Assembly (NCBI GenBank): GCA_031254955.1
Contig: JAIRTK010000392.1
Coordinates: 1 to 7,693, forward strand
Length of the DNA stretch: 7,693 bases
Direction of reading: 5' to 3'
From: Opitutaceae bacterium
Lineage (GTDB): Bacteria; Verrucomicrobiota; Verrucomicrobiia; Opitutales; Opitutaceae
Shown here: piece by piece, positions 1 to 5,341 of the stretch
Layout of the letters: the number at the start of each line of letters is the position of its first letter
How positions within the stretch are numbered: the first letter of the stretch is position 1
The notes under the pieces: generated by a model
The model's input: the letters and a program-made list of their open reading frames with translations, nothing else
What the model was told of the DNA's origin: nothing
The model's database searches: none
Program-made: the position numbers and the translations under genes

Positions 1-359
1 GCAAAGGCCGTGCACCAGCAACGGGCTTCGCAAGCGAAGCCCCTACATGGCTCTGCTTCTAAAGGGTACTTTTCACTGGGAAAGGGGATAACCTCTCGGA
101 TGGCGAAAACCACCGTGAGCACATCATGCGCCGCCGCGCGGGCATCTGTCCCGGCAATGCCCGCCGGGGCAAGCAGCGATTCGATGTAATACGGCCACGG
201 GAAACCCCATGTTCACCGGGCATGACAGACCAGTGGCAAACCGGCATCCTCGGCTTTTTCAGACACGCGCGGATGTAACACGACGCCGGGAGACGGCGCG
301 ACTGCATCGGCGACAGCGGCAGGCATTCGTGCTTTGTTCAGATAATCGGCAAGGCTCAT
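1..359 (-). pseudogene. Small mobile-element-associated gene interrupted by an in-frame TGA, incomplete at window edge
   Basis: The minus-strand frame starts at ATG 359-357 and reads 48 codons (begins MSLADYLNKARMP) to a TGA at 215-213. The same frame then continues open to the window edge with protein-like composition (TWGFPWPYYIESLLAP, later AAHDVLTVVFAIREVIPFPS), rich in aromatic and hydrophobic residues. The start overlaps the stop of the upstream reading frame as ATGA (359-356), which is typical of translationally coupled genes. I do not recognise the family. The simplest reading is one gene with a nonsense mutation (for example CGA or TGG to TGA). The alternative is a genuine 48-residue protein followed by chance open frame. 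Codon use on both sides of the TGA looks coding, which favours a broken gene. The last 14 or so codons before the edge run through a hairpin repeat, so the true C-terminus may lie near position 50. Confidence 0.5.
23..42. repeat. Short perfect palindrome (REP-like or terminator stem)
   Basis: GGGCTTCGC (23-31) and GCGAAGCCC (34-42) are exact reverse complements separated by AA. The GC-rich hairpin lies at the presumed 3' end of the minus-strand pseudogene and is flanked by low-complexity sequence. No T-run follows on either strand, so a REP-like dispersed hairpin is more likely than a classical intrinsic terminator. Confidence 0.55.
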
Positions 360-823
360 GGTCGTATCCCTCGTGTTTGCTGCTGGCCGGGTTGTTGATA
401 AAAATGCGGCTCGGCGGTGTGCGCGATGTCCGGCTCCAAGCCATGCGCGATGCACGGCGTGACGTTGTGCGACACCTCCGGCGCGTTGGCGGCGCGCATC
501 CAGCGCATGATTGCGGCATCGCGTTCCGCCTGGATGTCCATGCGGCGCCTTTCCTTCGTCTCCTCCGAAAATCCCCGCGCGATGTCCGCCATCGTCTCGG
601 GCGGCAGGTCAACCGAGAGCGTGTTTTTGTGCCCGGCCTCGCGCTCGGCATGCACGCGCAGCGATTTCTTGTCATTGGTGAACACGACGGCCTTGCGCCG
701 CGCCCGCGAGATGGCGGCATGTCATTGGTTGCGGTTGGCGCTGACCGAGGTGGCTGCTTTTTCGAGCCGGGGCGGGGTTTTGCGTTGATTGGCGGCATGG
801 TTACGGTGTGCAGTGAAGGCCAT
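356..823 (-). pseudogene. C-terminal remnant of a probable conjugative relaxase/helicase (TrwC/TraA type), nonsense-interrupted
   Basis: A clean downstream frame begins at a possible GTG (685-683) and ends at TGA 358-356. It reads VFTNDKKSLRVHAEREAGHK, then LSVDLPPETMADIARG and a charged helical tail. The same frame upstream of an in-frame TGA (724-722) is also protein-like (LEKAATSVSANRNQ, then stop, then HAAISRARRKAVVFTND). The segment Q-[stop]-HAAISRAR resembles motif VI of superfamily I helicases as found at the C-terminus of MobF/TrwC/TraA relaxases (pattern Q-W-Y-V-A-[IL]-S-R-[AG]-R, then F-T-D-D-K). The stop sits where these proteins usually have Trp, so a TGG-to-TGA transition is likely. 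Upstream of about 823 the frame is lost into the next gene's start, so the relaxase and main helicase domains are absent. The family assignment rests on this short motif. The 685-358 part could still be expressed as a 109-residue protein. Confidence 0.5.
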
Positions 824-1457
824 GCAGATTCATGTCTTCACCGGCGGTCCGGCCTATACCCACGGCTACCTGCTCTCCGCGCCGGAACGCGGCGAGGCGG
901 TCCTGGTCGATGCGCCCGAAAACGTGTGGGATGCCGTCGCGCCCGTCCTCGATGAGCAAAAATGCAGGCTCGCCGAGCTTTGGCTCACGCACGGGCATTG
1001 GGACCACACGCAGGGCGCGGCCGAGGTCGTGCGGCGCACCGGCGCGAAAGTCCGCGCGCACCGCGCCGACCAGCCGCTTATCGAAACACCCGAGGTGATG
1101 GGCGCGCTGCTGCCGCGCGACATGGAAATCGAGCCGGTGAAGGTGGACGCGTGGATGGCGCAGGGCGACCGTTTCGAGGCGCTCGGCGAACAGGTCGAGG
1201 TGCGCCATGTGCCAGGACATTGTCCGGGCAACATCCTGTTCTGGTTCCCCGCGCAAAAAATGGCCGTCGTGGGCGACGCGCTCTTTGCCGGCAGCATCGG
1301 GCGCACCGACCTGCCCGGCGGGGACATGCGCGCACTCGACCACTCCATCCGCGCGCAAATCTACACGCTGCCCGACGACACCCGCGTGTTTCCCGGCCAC
1401 GGCGACGACACCACTGTCGGCGTGGAAAAGAAAACCAATCCGTATGTGCGCGAATAA
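822..1457 (+). CDS. Metallo-beta-lactamase-fold hydrolase, glyoxalase II-like
   Basis: This 211-residue cytoplasmic protein belongs to the metallo-beta-lactamase superfamily, in the short glyoxalase-II-like group (YcbL type) that hydrolyses thioesters such as S-lactoylglutathione or related substrates. The metal site is complete: H57-x-H59-x-D61-H62 in THGHWDH, H133 in HVPGHCPGN, D152 in VVGDALF and H193 in FPGHGDDT. The GRTDLPGGD stretch (160-168) is characteristic of this subgroup. There is no signal peptide. The start at ATG 822 gives the usual N-terminus (MQIHVFTGG...YLL) and has GAAGG just upstream, though with very short spacing. A start at 789 would add 11 unconvincing residues. The length fits single-domain family members and lacks the extended C-terminal domain of classical glyoxalase II. 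The exact substrate cannot be told from sequence. The gene is divergent from the decayed relaxase frame, whose remnant it abuts. Confidence 0.9.
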   Translation: MQIHVFTGGPAYTHGYLLSAPERGEAVLVDAPENVWDAVAPVLDEQKCRLAELWLTHGHWDHTQGAAEVVRRTGAKVRAHRADQPLIETPEVMGALLPRDMEIEPVKVDAWMAQGDRFEALGEQVEVRHVPGHCPGNILFWFPAQKMAVVGDALFAGSIGRTDLPGGDMRALDHSIRAQIYTLPDDTRVFPGHGDDTTVGVEKKTNPYVRE

Positions 1458-1459
1458 CC

Positions 1460-1576
1460 AAATCGTTCTCGTTCTCTTGCTCGTTCTCGTTCTCTTGGAT
1501 TGGTCCCGTGACGCTTCGAAAACGAGAACGAGCAAGAGAACGAGTAAGAGAACGAGAACGAGAACGAGAACGATTT
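1460..1576. repeat. Long inverted repeat built of GTTCTC/GAGAAC hexamers, possible terminator of the hydrolase gene
   Basis: The left arm is pyrimidine-rich and the right arm purine-rich. Positions 1468-1491 are the exact reverse complement of 1521-1544 (24 bp). The outer ends AAATCGTT (1460-1467) and AACGATTT (1569-1576) also pair. The right arm holds 24 extra bases of the same hexamer type (1545-1568) that have no partner, so the arms have changed length independently. A run of five T (1573-1577) follows the stem, so in RNA this could act as an intrinsic terminator for the upstream gene. It ends only 4 nt before the ribD start codon. Confidence 0.85.
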
Positions 1577-1580
1577 TTAT

Positions 1581-2777
1581 ATGAGCACCGCTCACACCCG
1601 CTCCCCGATTGACTCCTCGCAACTCGCCCGGCACGAGCGCCACATGCGCCGCGCCTTGGAACTCGCGCGTCGCGGCTGGGGCGCCACTCACCCCAATCCC
1701 ATGGTCGGCGCCCTCATCGTCGAGGACGACGCCGTCGTCGCCGAAGGCTGGCATGAGCGGGACGGCGGCCCTCATGCCGAGCGCGCCGCCCTCGCCGCGC
1801 TCGCTCGCAAGCCCAAGCCCGGCGCCACGCTCTACGTCACGCTTGAGCCTTGCTCCACGCACGGCCGCACAGGCGCCTGCACCGACGCCATCCGCGAGGC
1901 CGGCCTCGCGCGCGTGGTCGCCGGCGCGACCGATCCGTCCGCCGGACACGCGGGGCGCGGTTTTCAGATTTTGCGCGACGCGGGCATCGAAGTCATCAGC
2001 GGCGTGCTCGATGCCGAATGCGCGGACCTGAACCTGTTGTTCAACCATTGGGCGACCGCGCGCGCGCCGCTCATCGCCGCGAAATCCGCCATCACGCTCG
2101 ACGCCAAGATCGCCACCCGCACCGGCGAGTCCCGCTGGATCACCGGCGAGCCGGCGCGCGCCGACGTGATGCGCTGGCGGCGCCTGTTTCCGTCCATCGC
2201 CATCGGCGCCGGCACCCTCGCGAAGGACAACCCGCGCCTCACCGCGCGCATCGAGGGCGAGGAGGAATGGTGCCCGCTGCGCTTCGTGTTCGACGGCCTG
2301 CTGCGCTCGATGACCGACCGCTCGCTGCCGCGCCTCTACACCGACGAGTTTCGCGAGCGCACCATCGTCGTCACCACGCCGCACGGCGGCCTCGGCTACG
2401 TGCGCAAACTCCGCGACCAAGGCGTGCAAGTCTGGTGCCTCGACTCGCCCACGCAGCGCGTGCCGCTCGCCGCGTTCCGCCAGAAATGCGCCGAGGAAAA
2501 CATCACCGGCGTCTATCTCGAAGGCGGCAGCCAGCTCGTGAGCGAGTTTTTGCAGGAGCGCCAGCTCGACTACCTCTTCATTTACCGCGCGCCGCTGCTC
2601 TTCGCCGACGAACGCGCCAAGCCCGTTTACACCGGCCTGCGCACCGAGCGCCTCGACCAGTCGCTGCGCCTGGCCGACGTGCGCCACGCCTCGTTCGGCG
2701 ACGACCAACTCATGCGCGGACGCGTCGTTTATCCGGAAAAAATCCATTTCGATGAAACTGTTTTTAGCCTCCGGTAA
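1581..2777 (+). CDS. ribD: Bifunctional riboflavin biosynthesis protein RibD (pyrimidine deaminase/reductase)
   Basis: RibD performs two steps of riboflavin synthesis in the cytoplasm: Zn-dependent deamination of the diaminopyrimidine derived from GTP, then NADPH-dependent reduction of its ribose side chain. The N-terminal deaminase domain (about 20-145) has THPNPMVGALIV (36-47), the catalytic HAE (H65, E67) and PCSTHGRTGAC with Zn ligands C91 and C100. The C-terminal reductase domain (about 160-398) has AKSAITLDAKIA (167-178), IGAGTLAKDNPRLTAR and LEGGSQL (313-319). It departs slightly from the usual SLDGKIA, with Ala in place of Gly. The length of 398 residues is slightly above the family norm (about 365). 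The first 20 residues are non-conserved, so a start at ATG 1644 (M22) is possible. No clear Shine-Dalgarno precedes 1581, because the hexamer repeat runs almost up to it. It overlaps rdgB by 26 bp, suggesting co-transcription. Other rib genes are not in the window. Confidence 0.95.
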   Translation: MSTAHTRSPIDSSQLARHERHMRRALELARRGWGATHPNPMVGALIVEDDAVVAEGWHERDGGPHAERAALAALARKPKPGATLYVTLEPCSTHGRTGACTDAIREAGLARVVAGATDPSAGHAGRGFQILRDAGIEVISGVLDAECADLNLLFNHWATARAPLIAAKSAITLDAKIATRTGESRWITGEPARADVMRWRRLFPSIAIGAGTLAKDNPRLTARIEGEEEWCPLRFVFDGLLRSMTDRSLPRLYTDEFRERTIVVTTPHGGLGYVRKLRDQGVQVWCLDSPTQRVPLAAFRQKCAEENITGVYLEGGSQLVSEFLQERQLDYLFIYRAPLLFADERAKPVYTGLRTERLDQSLRLADVRHASFGDDQLMRGRVVYPEKIHFDETVFSLR

Positions 2778-3543
2778 CACGCACAAGGCCCGCGAATTTC
2801 AGGCGCTCGCCAACGCCTCCGGCCTCCCGCTCGAAATTCTCTCCGCCCAAACCATCGGCGGCATGCCGCCGGTGGTGGAAGACACAGGCACCTTCATCGG
2901 CAACGCCCGCAAAAAAGCCCGCGCCCTGCGCGAAAAAATCGCCTCCTCCTCCGTCGCGGAAACGACAAGTGACAAGTGGCAAACGCCCCCCTCCCCTACC
3001 CTCGCACCCTCCCCCACCCTCGCGCCCTCCCCTACCCTCGCGCCCTCCCCCACCGTCCCCTCCCCCGCCGCCGCCGGCACTCCGCACTCCGCCAGCATTC
3101 CGCATTCCGCACTCCGCATTCCGCATTCGCCCGGCGCCTGGGTGATGGCCGACGACAGCGGCCTGTGCGTTGACGCGCTCGACGGCGGCCCCGGCGTCGA
3201 ATCGGCCTATTACGCCGGCCCGCAAGGCGACGGCGCGGCCAACCTCGCCAAGCTCGTCGCCGCCACGCGCGACACGCCTGACGGCAAACGCGGCGCGCAT
3301 TTCACATGCGTGCTCCTCCTCATCGCGCCGGACGGCGCCGAACACGCCTTCGAGGGACACTGCCACGGACGCCTCGCCCGCGAACCGCGCGGCGCGGGCG
3401 GCTTCGGCTACGACCCGGTTTTCATTCCCGACGGGCACCGCCAGACCCTCTCCGAACTCGGCGACGCAATCAAAAACCAGCTCAGCCACCGCGGTCGCGC
3501 CTGGGCCAAAGCGGCGGAGTTTCTGGCCAGCCAGTCCCTGTAA
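2752..3543 (+). CDS. rdgB: Non-canonical purine NTP pyrophosphatase (RdgB/HAM1) with a repeat-derived internal insertion
   Basis: The enzyme hydrolyses dITP, ITP and XTP to monophosphates, keeping deaminated purines out of DNA and RNA. Family motifs are all present: ASGNTHKAREF (6-16), the E43-D-T-G-T-F region with N51-A and K55-A, ADDSGLCVDAL (133-143), GGFGYDPVF (216-224) and LSHRGRA (244-250). The protein has 263 residues against about 200 for the family. The excess is a Pro/Ser/Ala/His-rich stretch at roughly 65-128, between the NARKKA helix and ADDSGL, where Escherichia coli RdgB has only a few residues. The insertion keeps the frame and contains no stop. It falls in what should be a surface loop just before a conserved substrate-site segment, so activity is plausible but unproven. 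The start at ATG 2752 lies inside the end of ribD, indicating translational coupling. The stop is TAA 3541-3543. Confidence 0.93.
   Translation: MKLFLASGNTHKAREFQALANASGLPLEILSAQTIGGMPPVVEDTGTFIGNARKKARALREKIASSSVAETTSDKWQTPPSPTLAPSPTLAPSPTLAPSPTVPSPAAAGTPHSASIPHSALRIPHSPGAWVMADDSGLCVDALDGGPGVESAYYAGPQGDGAANLAKLVAATRDTPDGKRGAHFTCVLLLIAPDGAEHAFEGHCHGRLAREPRGAGGFGYDPVFIPDGHRQTLSELGDAIKNQLSHRGRAWAKAAEFLASQSL
2989..3060 (+). repeat. Tandem 18-bp repeat inside rdgB (PSPTLA hexapeptides)
   Basis: There are four consecutive 18-bp units (2989-3006, 3007-3024, 3025-3042, 3043-3060) of the form CCC TCC CCY ACC CTC GCR, with the last unit diverged. They encode PSPTLA three times and then PSPTVP. The period is a multiple of three, so copy-number change here keeps the frame. 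Just upstream (about 2962-2983) is a second short direct repeat, GACAAGTGACAAGTGGC. Confidence 0.9.
3077..3129 (+). repeat. Heptamer array GCAYTCC inside rdgB
   Basis: There are seven heptamers of the form GCAYTCC (3077-3090 two copies, 3095-3129 five copies, the last ending in G), broken by one GCCA (3091-3094). They encode the TPHSASIPHSALRIPHS region. Because the unit is 7 bp, gain or loss of one unit shifts the reading frame ahead of all downstream catalytic motifs, including ADDSGL. A similar GGARTGC motif in reverse orientation recurs at about 5255-5291. Confidence 0.85.
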
Positions 3544-3600
3544 GAACCTCGCTTGCCAAACCCGCCTCCAGCAAACCCCGCCGGCAATCGACGACCACCG

Positions 3601-3812
3601 CCCGCCCTCTTTCCTCTTTCCTCTTTCTTCTTTATCTTTCCTCTTTGTCTTTCTTCTTGGCGAGGCCTCTCGCTTCGCTCGGAACTTTCCGCTCGCGCCA
3701 GACGAAAGAGTTCCGCGCGAAACGAGCTGCCCGCCAAGATGTCCGCCAAGAAGAAAGACAAAGAGGAAAGATAAAGAAGAAAGAAGAAAGAAGAAAGAAG
3801 AAAGAGGGCGGG
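3601..3812. repeat. 212-nt near-palindrome with polypyrimidine left arm and polypurine right arm
   Basis: This fills most of the 328-bp gap between rdgB and the ABC gene. The left arm (3601-3662) and right arm (3744-3812) are reverse complements. The inner 40 bp (3623-3662 with 3744-3783) match perfectly, followed by heptamers (two AGGAAAG on the left arm read in reverse, three AAGAAAG on the right) and identical outer ends CCCGCCCT/AGGGCGGG. The 81-nt spacer is itself self-complementary: 3669-3689 pairs with 3704-3726 with few mismatches. CGCCAAG recurs at 3732-3738. The whole region can fold into one very long hairpin. No transposase and no obvious target-site duplication are seen. I see no gene in 3544-3871. 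Confidence 0.92.
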
Positions 3813-3871
3813 ACATCACTTCGAGTGACGCCCTCCCAGTCCTGACATCACCTCCTGCTACACCTGCACCC

Positions 3872-4846
3872 ATGATCGAAGTCCGCAACCTCACCCGCGT
3901 CTTCCGCACCTATAAAAAACGCCCCGGTTTTCTGGGCGGACTCTACGGCCTGTTCAAACGCGACTTCGAGGAAATCGCGGCGGCGAAGGAAATTTCGTTC
4001 GACATAGCCGAAGGCGAATTCGTCGGTTTTCTCGGCCCCAACGGCGCGGGCAAGACCACCACGCTCAAGATGCTCTCCGGGCTTATTTTTCCGACCGGCG
4101 GCAGCGCGCGCGTGGCCGGGTTCGACCCCTCCCGCCGCGAAAACGCCTACCGCCGCATCTTCGCGCTCGTCCTCGGCCAGAAAAACCAGCTCTGGTGGGA
4201 CCTGCCCGCGCAGGAATCGTTTCTGCTCCTGCGCCATATCTACAACCTGCCCGCCGCCGACTACAAAGCCACGCTCGACGAACTGGTCGCGCTGCTCGGC
4301 GTCGGCCCCAAACTCAACGTGATGGTGCGCGAGCTTTCCCTCGGCGAACGCATGAAGATGGAGCTTATCGCCGCGCTCCTGCACCGCCCGCGCGTCCTGT
4401 TTCTAGACGAACCGACCATCGGCCTCGACGTGGTCTCGCAAAAAGCCGTGCGCCAGTTCCTGCGCGACTACAACCGCCGCCACCGCGTCACCATCCTGCT
4501 CACCAGCCACTACATGGCGGACATCCAGGAACTCTGCGAACGCGTCATCGTGATCCACAAAGGGACCAAAATCTACGACGGCGAACTCGACCGCCTCGAA
4601 TCGCGCCAAGGCGCGCGCCGCAAAATCATAACCTTCATCCCGCGGCCCGGGCGGTTTCCCGAATGCTGGGCCTCCGCCCACGGCGCCGCCCAGCGGGACG
4701 ACGAAGGCCGCGTCACGCTCACCGTGCCCGCCGACGCGGTCGTGAGCGTCTCGCAGGAAATCCTCTCCGCCGGCTCCGTCGTGGACATCACCATCGAGGA
4801 CGTTCCGCTGGAGGACATCATCGCCGAGCTGTTCAACTCGCGGTGA
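3872..4846 (+). CDS. ABC transporter ATP-binding protein, COG4586-like (ABC-2 exporter type)
   Basis: This 324-residue cytoplasmic ATPase is predicted to power an ABC-2 type membrane exporter. It has Walker A GPNGAGKT (55-62), Q-loop Q103 in LGQKNQLWWDLP, signature LSLGE (155-159), Walker B VLFLDE (175-180), D-loop GLD (184-186) and switch H213 in LLTSHYM. The N-terminus with an extra RTYKKRPGFLGGLYGLFKR segment and the QxxQLWWDLP motif are typical of the group usually encoded beside two six-helix permeases. Neither permease follows here; repeats and an adhesin fragment do. The start at ATG 3872 gives the conserved MIEVRNLTR beginning. The frame is open far upstream through the palindrome, but that extension is not protein-like. 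No Shine-Dalgarno is visible. Residues 247-324, a divergent regulatory tail, are encoded a second time at 6326-6562. The substrate is unknown. Confidence 0.93.
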   Translation: MIEVRNLTRVFRTYKKRPGFLGGLYGLFKRDFEEIAAAKEISFDIAEGEFVGFLGPNGAGKTTTLKMLSGLIFPTGGSARVAGFDPSRRENAYRRIFALVLGQKNQLWWDLPAQESFLLLRHIYNLPAADYKATLDELVALLGVGPKLNVMVRELSLGERMKMELIAALLHRPRVLFLDEPTIGLDVVSQKAVRQFLRDYNRRHRVTILLTSHYMADIQELCERVIVIHKGTKIYDGELDRLESRQGARRKIITFIPRPGRFPECWASAHGAAQRDDEGRVTLTVPADAVVSVSQEILSAGSVVDITIEDVPLEDIIAELFNSR

Positions 4847-4957
4847 AAAGGCGGTTGCGAACAAGATTGGCGCCCTGGCGGCACAGAGTCGGAAGGCGGC
4901 GGCTTGCGTGGCACGGACGTCCCCACCCGCGTTTTTGAGGGTGGCGGCGCGGATCTC

Positions 4958-4986
4958 CGTGGCGCAGGCGGGCCGCCCGCGCCACG
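4958..4986. repeat. GC-rich palindrome (REP-like)
   Basis: CGTGGCGC (4958-4965) pairs exactly with GCGCCACG (4979-4986). The interior is also largely self-complementary (GGCGG with CCGCC). There is no T-run, so it is not an obvious intrinsic terminator. Confidence 0.7.
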
Positions 4987-5090
4987 CGACTCGGCAGGCC
5001 GCGCAAAAGTGCTGTTCCTATTTGGCGGACGGCATCACGCGCGGCGGACGGCGGCGAGTTGCGAACACCGCCGCCGGCGCGAGGCCGGGC

Positions 5091-5108
5091 GGCGCGGCAG
5101 GCCGCGCC
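5091..5108. repeat. Perfect 8-bp palindrome adjoining a REP-like unit
   Basis: GGCGCGGC (5091-5098) and GCCGCGCC (5101-5108) are exact reverse complements around AG. It directly abuts the REP-like unit at 5107-5138. The core GGCAGGCCGC also occurs at 4993-5002. Confidence 0.7.
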
Positions 5109-5138
5109 GTCAAAAGCGGTGGCGGGCCACCGCACTCC
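5107..5138 (-). repeat. REP-like unit A (inverted copy of 5282-5313)
   Basis: This 32-nt unit has an exact 8-bp stem, GCGGTGGC (5116-5123) with GCCACCGC (5126-5133), loop GG, and the flank CCGTCAAAA. Its reverse complement matches 5282-5313 at 29 of 32 positions. Two of the three differences lie at paired stem positions and preserve pairing. Confidence 0.8.
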
Positions 5139-5202
5139 AAAGCAGGCACCGCCGCCAAAACAGACGGCGCCGCCTTGGCTTTCGAGGGCGGCGGGCGAAG
5201 GC

Positions 5203-5230
5203 GGACGATGCCGCATAGCCTGCGGCGTCC
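5203..5230. repeat. Imperfect stem-loop
   Basis: GGAC (5203-5206) pairs with GTCC (5227-5230), and GCCGCA (5210-5215) with TGCGGC (5221-5226), with loop TAGCC and a small one-sided bulge. It lies between the two REP-like units. Confidence 0.6.
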
Positions 5231-5243
5231 GGATGCGGTAAAC

Positions 5244-5292
5244 GCGGCTCGATATGGAATGCGGCGAATGCGGCTCGATATGGAGTGCGGCG
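5244..5292 (+). repeat. Tandem direct repeat, 23 bp at 26-bp spacing
   Basis: 5244-5266 and 5270-5292 share GCGGCTCGATATGGA followed by A or G and TGCGGCG, with one difference in 23 bases. The GGARTGC heptamer inside them is the reverse complement of the GCAYTCC unit in the rdgB insertion. Confidence 0.85.
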
Positions 5293-5313
5293 GCCTGCCG
5301 CCGCTTTTGACGG
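5282..5313 (+). repeat. REP-like unit B
   Basis: The stem GCGGCGGC (5287-5294) pairs with GCCGCCGC (5297-5304) around a CT loop, with tail TTTTGACGG. It is oriented opposite to unit A at 5107-5138, giving an inverted REP pair about 143 bp apart, similar in layout to BIME-type arrangements. Confidence 0.8.
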
Positions 5314-5341
5314 GACGATTTATCGCCCCGCCCCGTCAACA

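Larger units (their letters stand above)
4847..5341. other. Gene-free, hairpin-rich intergenic stretch
   Basis: This 495-bp stretch follows the ABC stop codon. No frame here has coding character; the open frames are Arg/Ala/Gly-rich artefacts of high GC. It contains at least five GC-rich stem-loops (listed separately), a 26-bp-period tandem repeat and a GGACGTCC palindrome near 4916. The composition looks like accumulated REP-type elements. Confidence 0.7.

Noticed and set aside
213..215. TGA as a selenocysteine codon
   Set aside because: No SECIS-like stem-loop is evident just after the codon, and no known selenoprotein context is recognised. A nonsense mutation is simpler, especially as the neighbouring frame also has one.
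1460..1580. CRISPR array
   Set aside because: The repeats are 6-nt units without regular unique spacers, arranged as an inverted repeat.
801..2786. 661-codon open frame on the minus strand opposite the hydrolase and ribD
   Set aside because: Antisense shadow caused by high GC content. The plus-strand genes carry complete family motifs, while the minus product has no recognisable domain and crosses the hexamer repeat.
3847..3856. ATCACCTCCT, identical to the 3' end of 16S rRNA, upstream of the ABC start
   Set aside because: It is only 10 nt long, and no rRNA sequence surrounds it. Chance is sufficient, although pairing with a Shine-Dalgarno cannot be excluded.
3170..3871. Upstream extension of the ABC frame through rdgB and the palindrome
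   Set aside because: The extension is out of frame with rdgB and translates repeats into low-complexity sequence. The conserved family start is at 3872.
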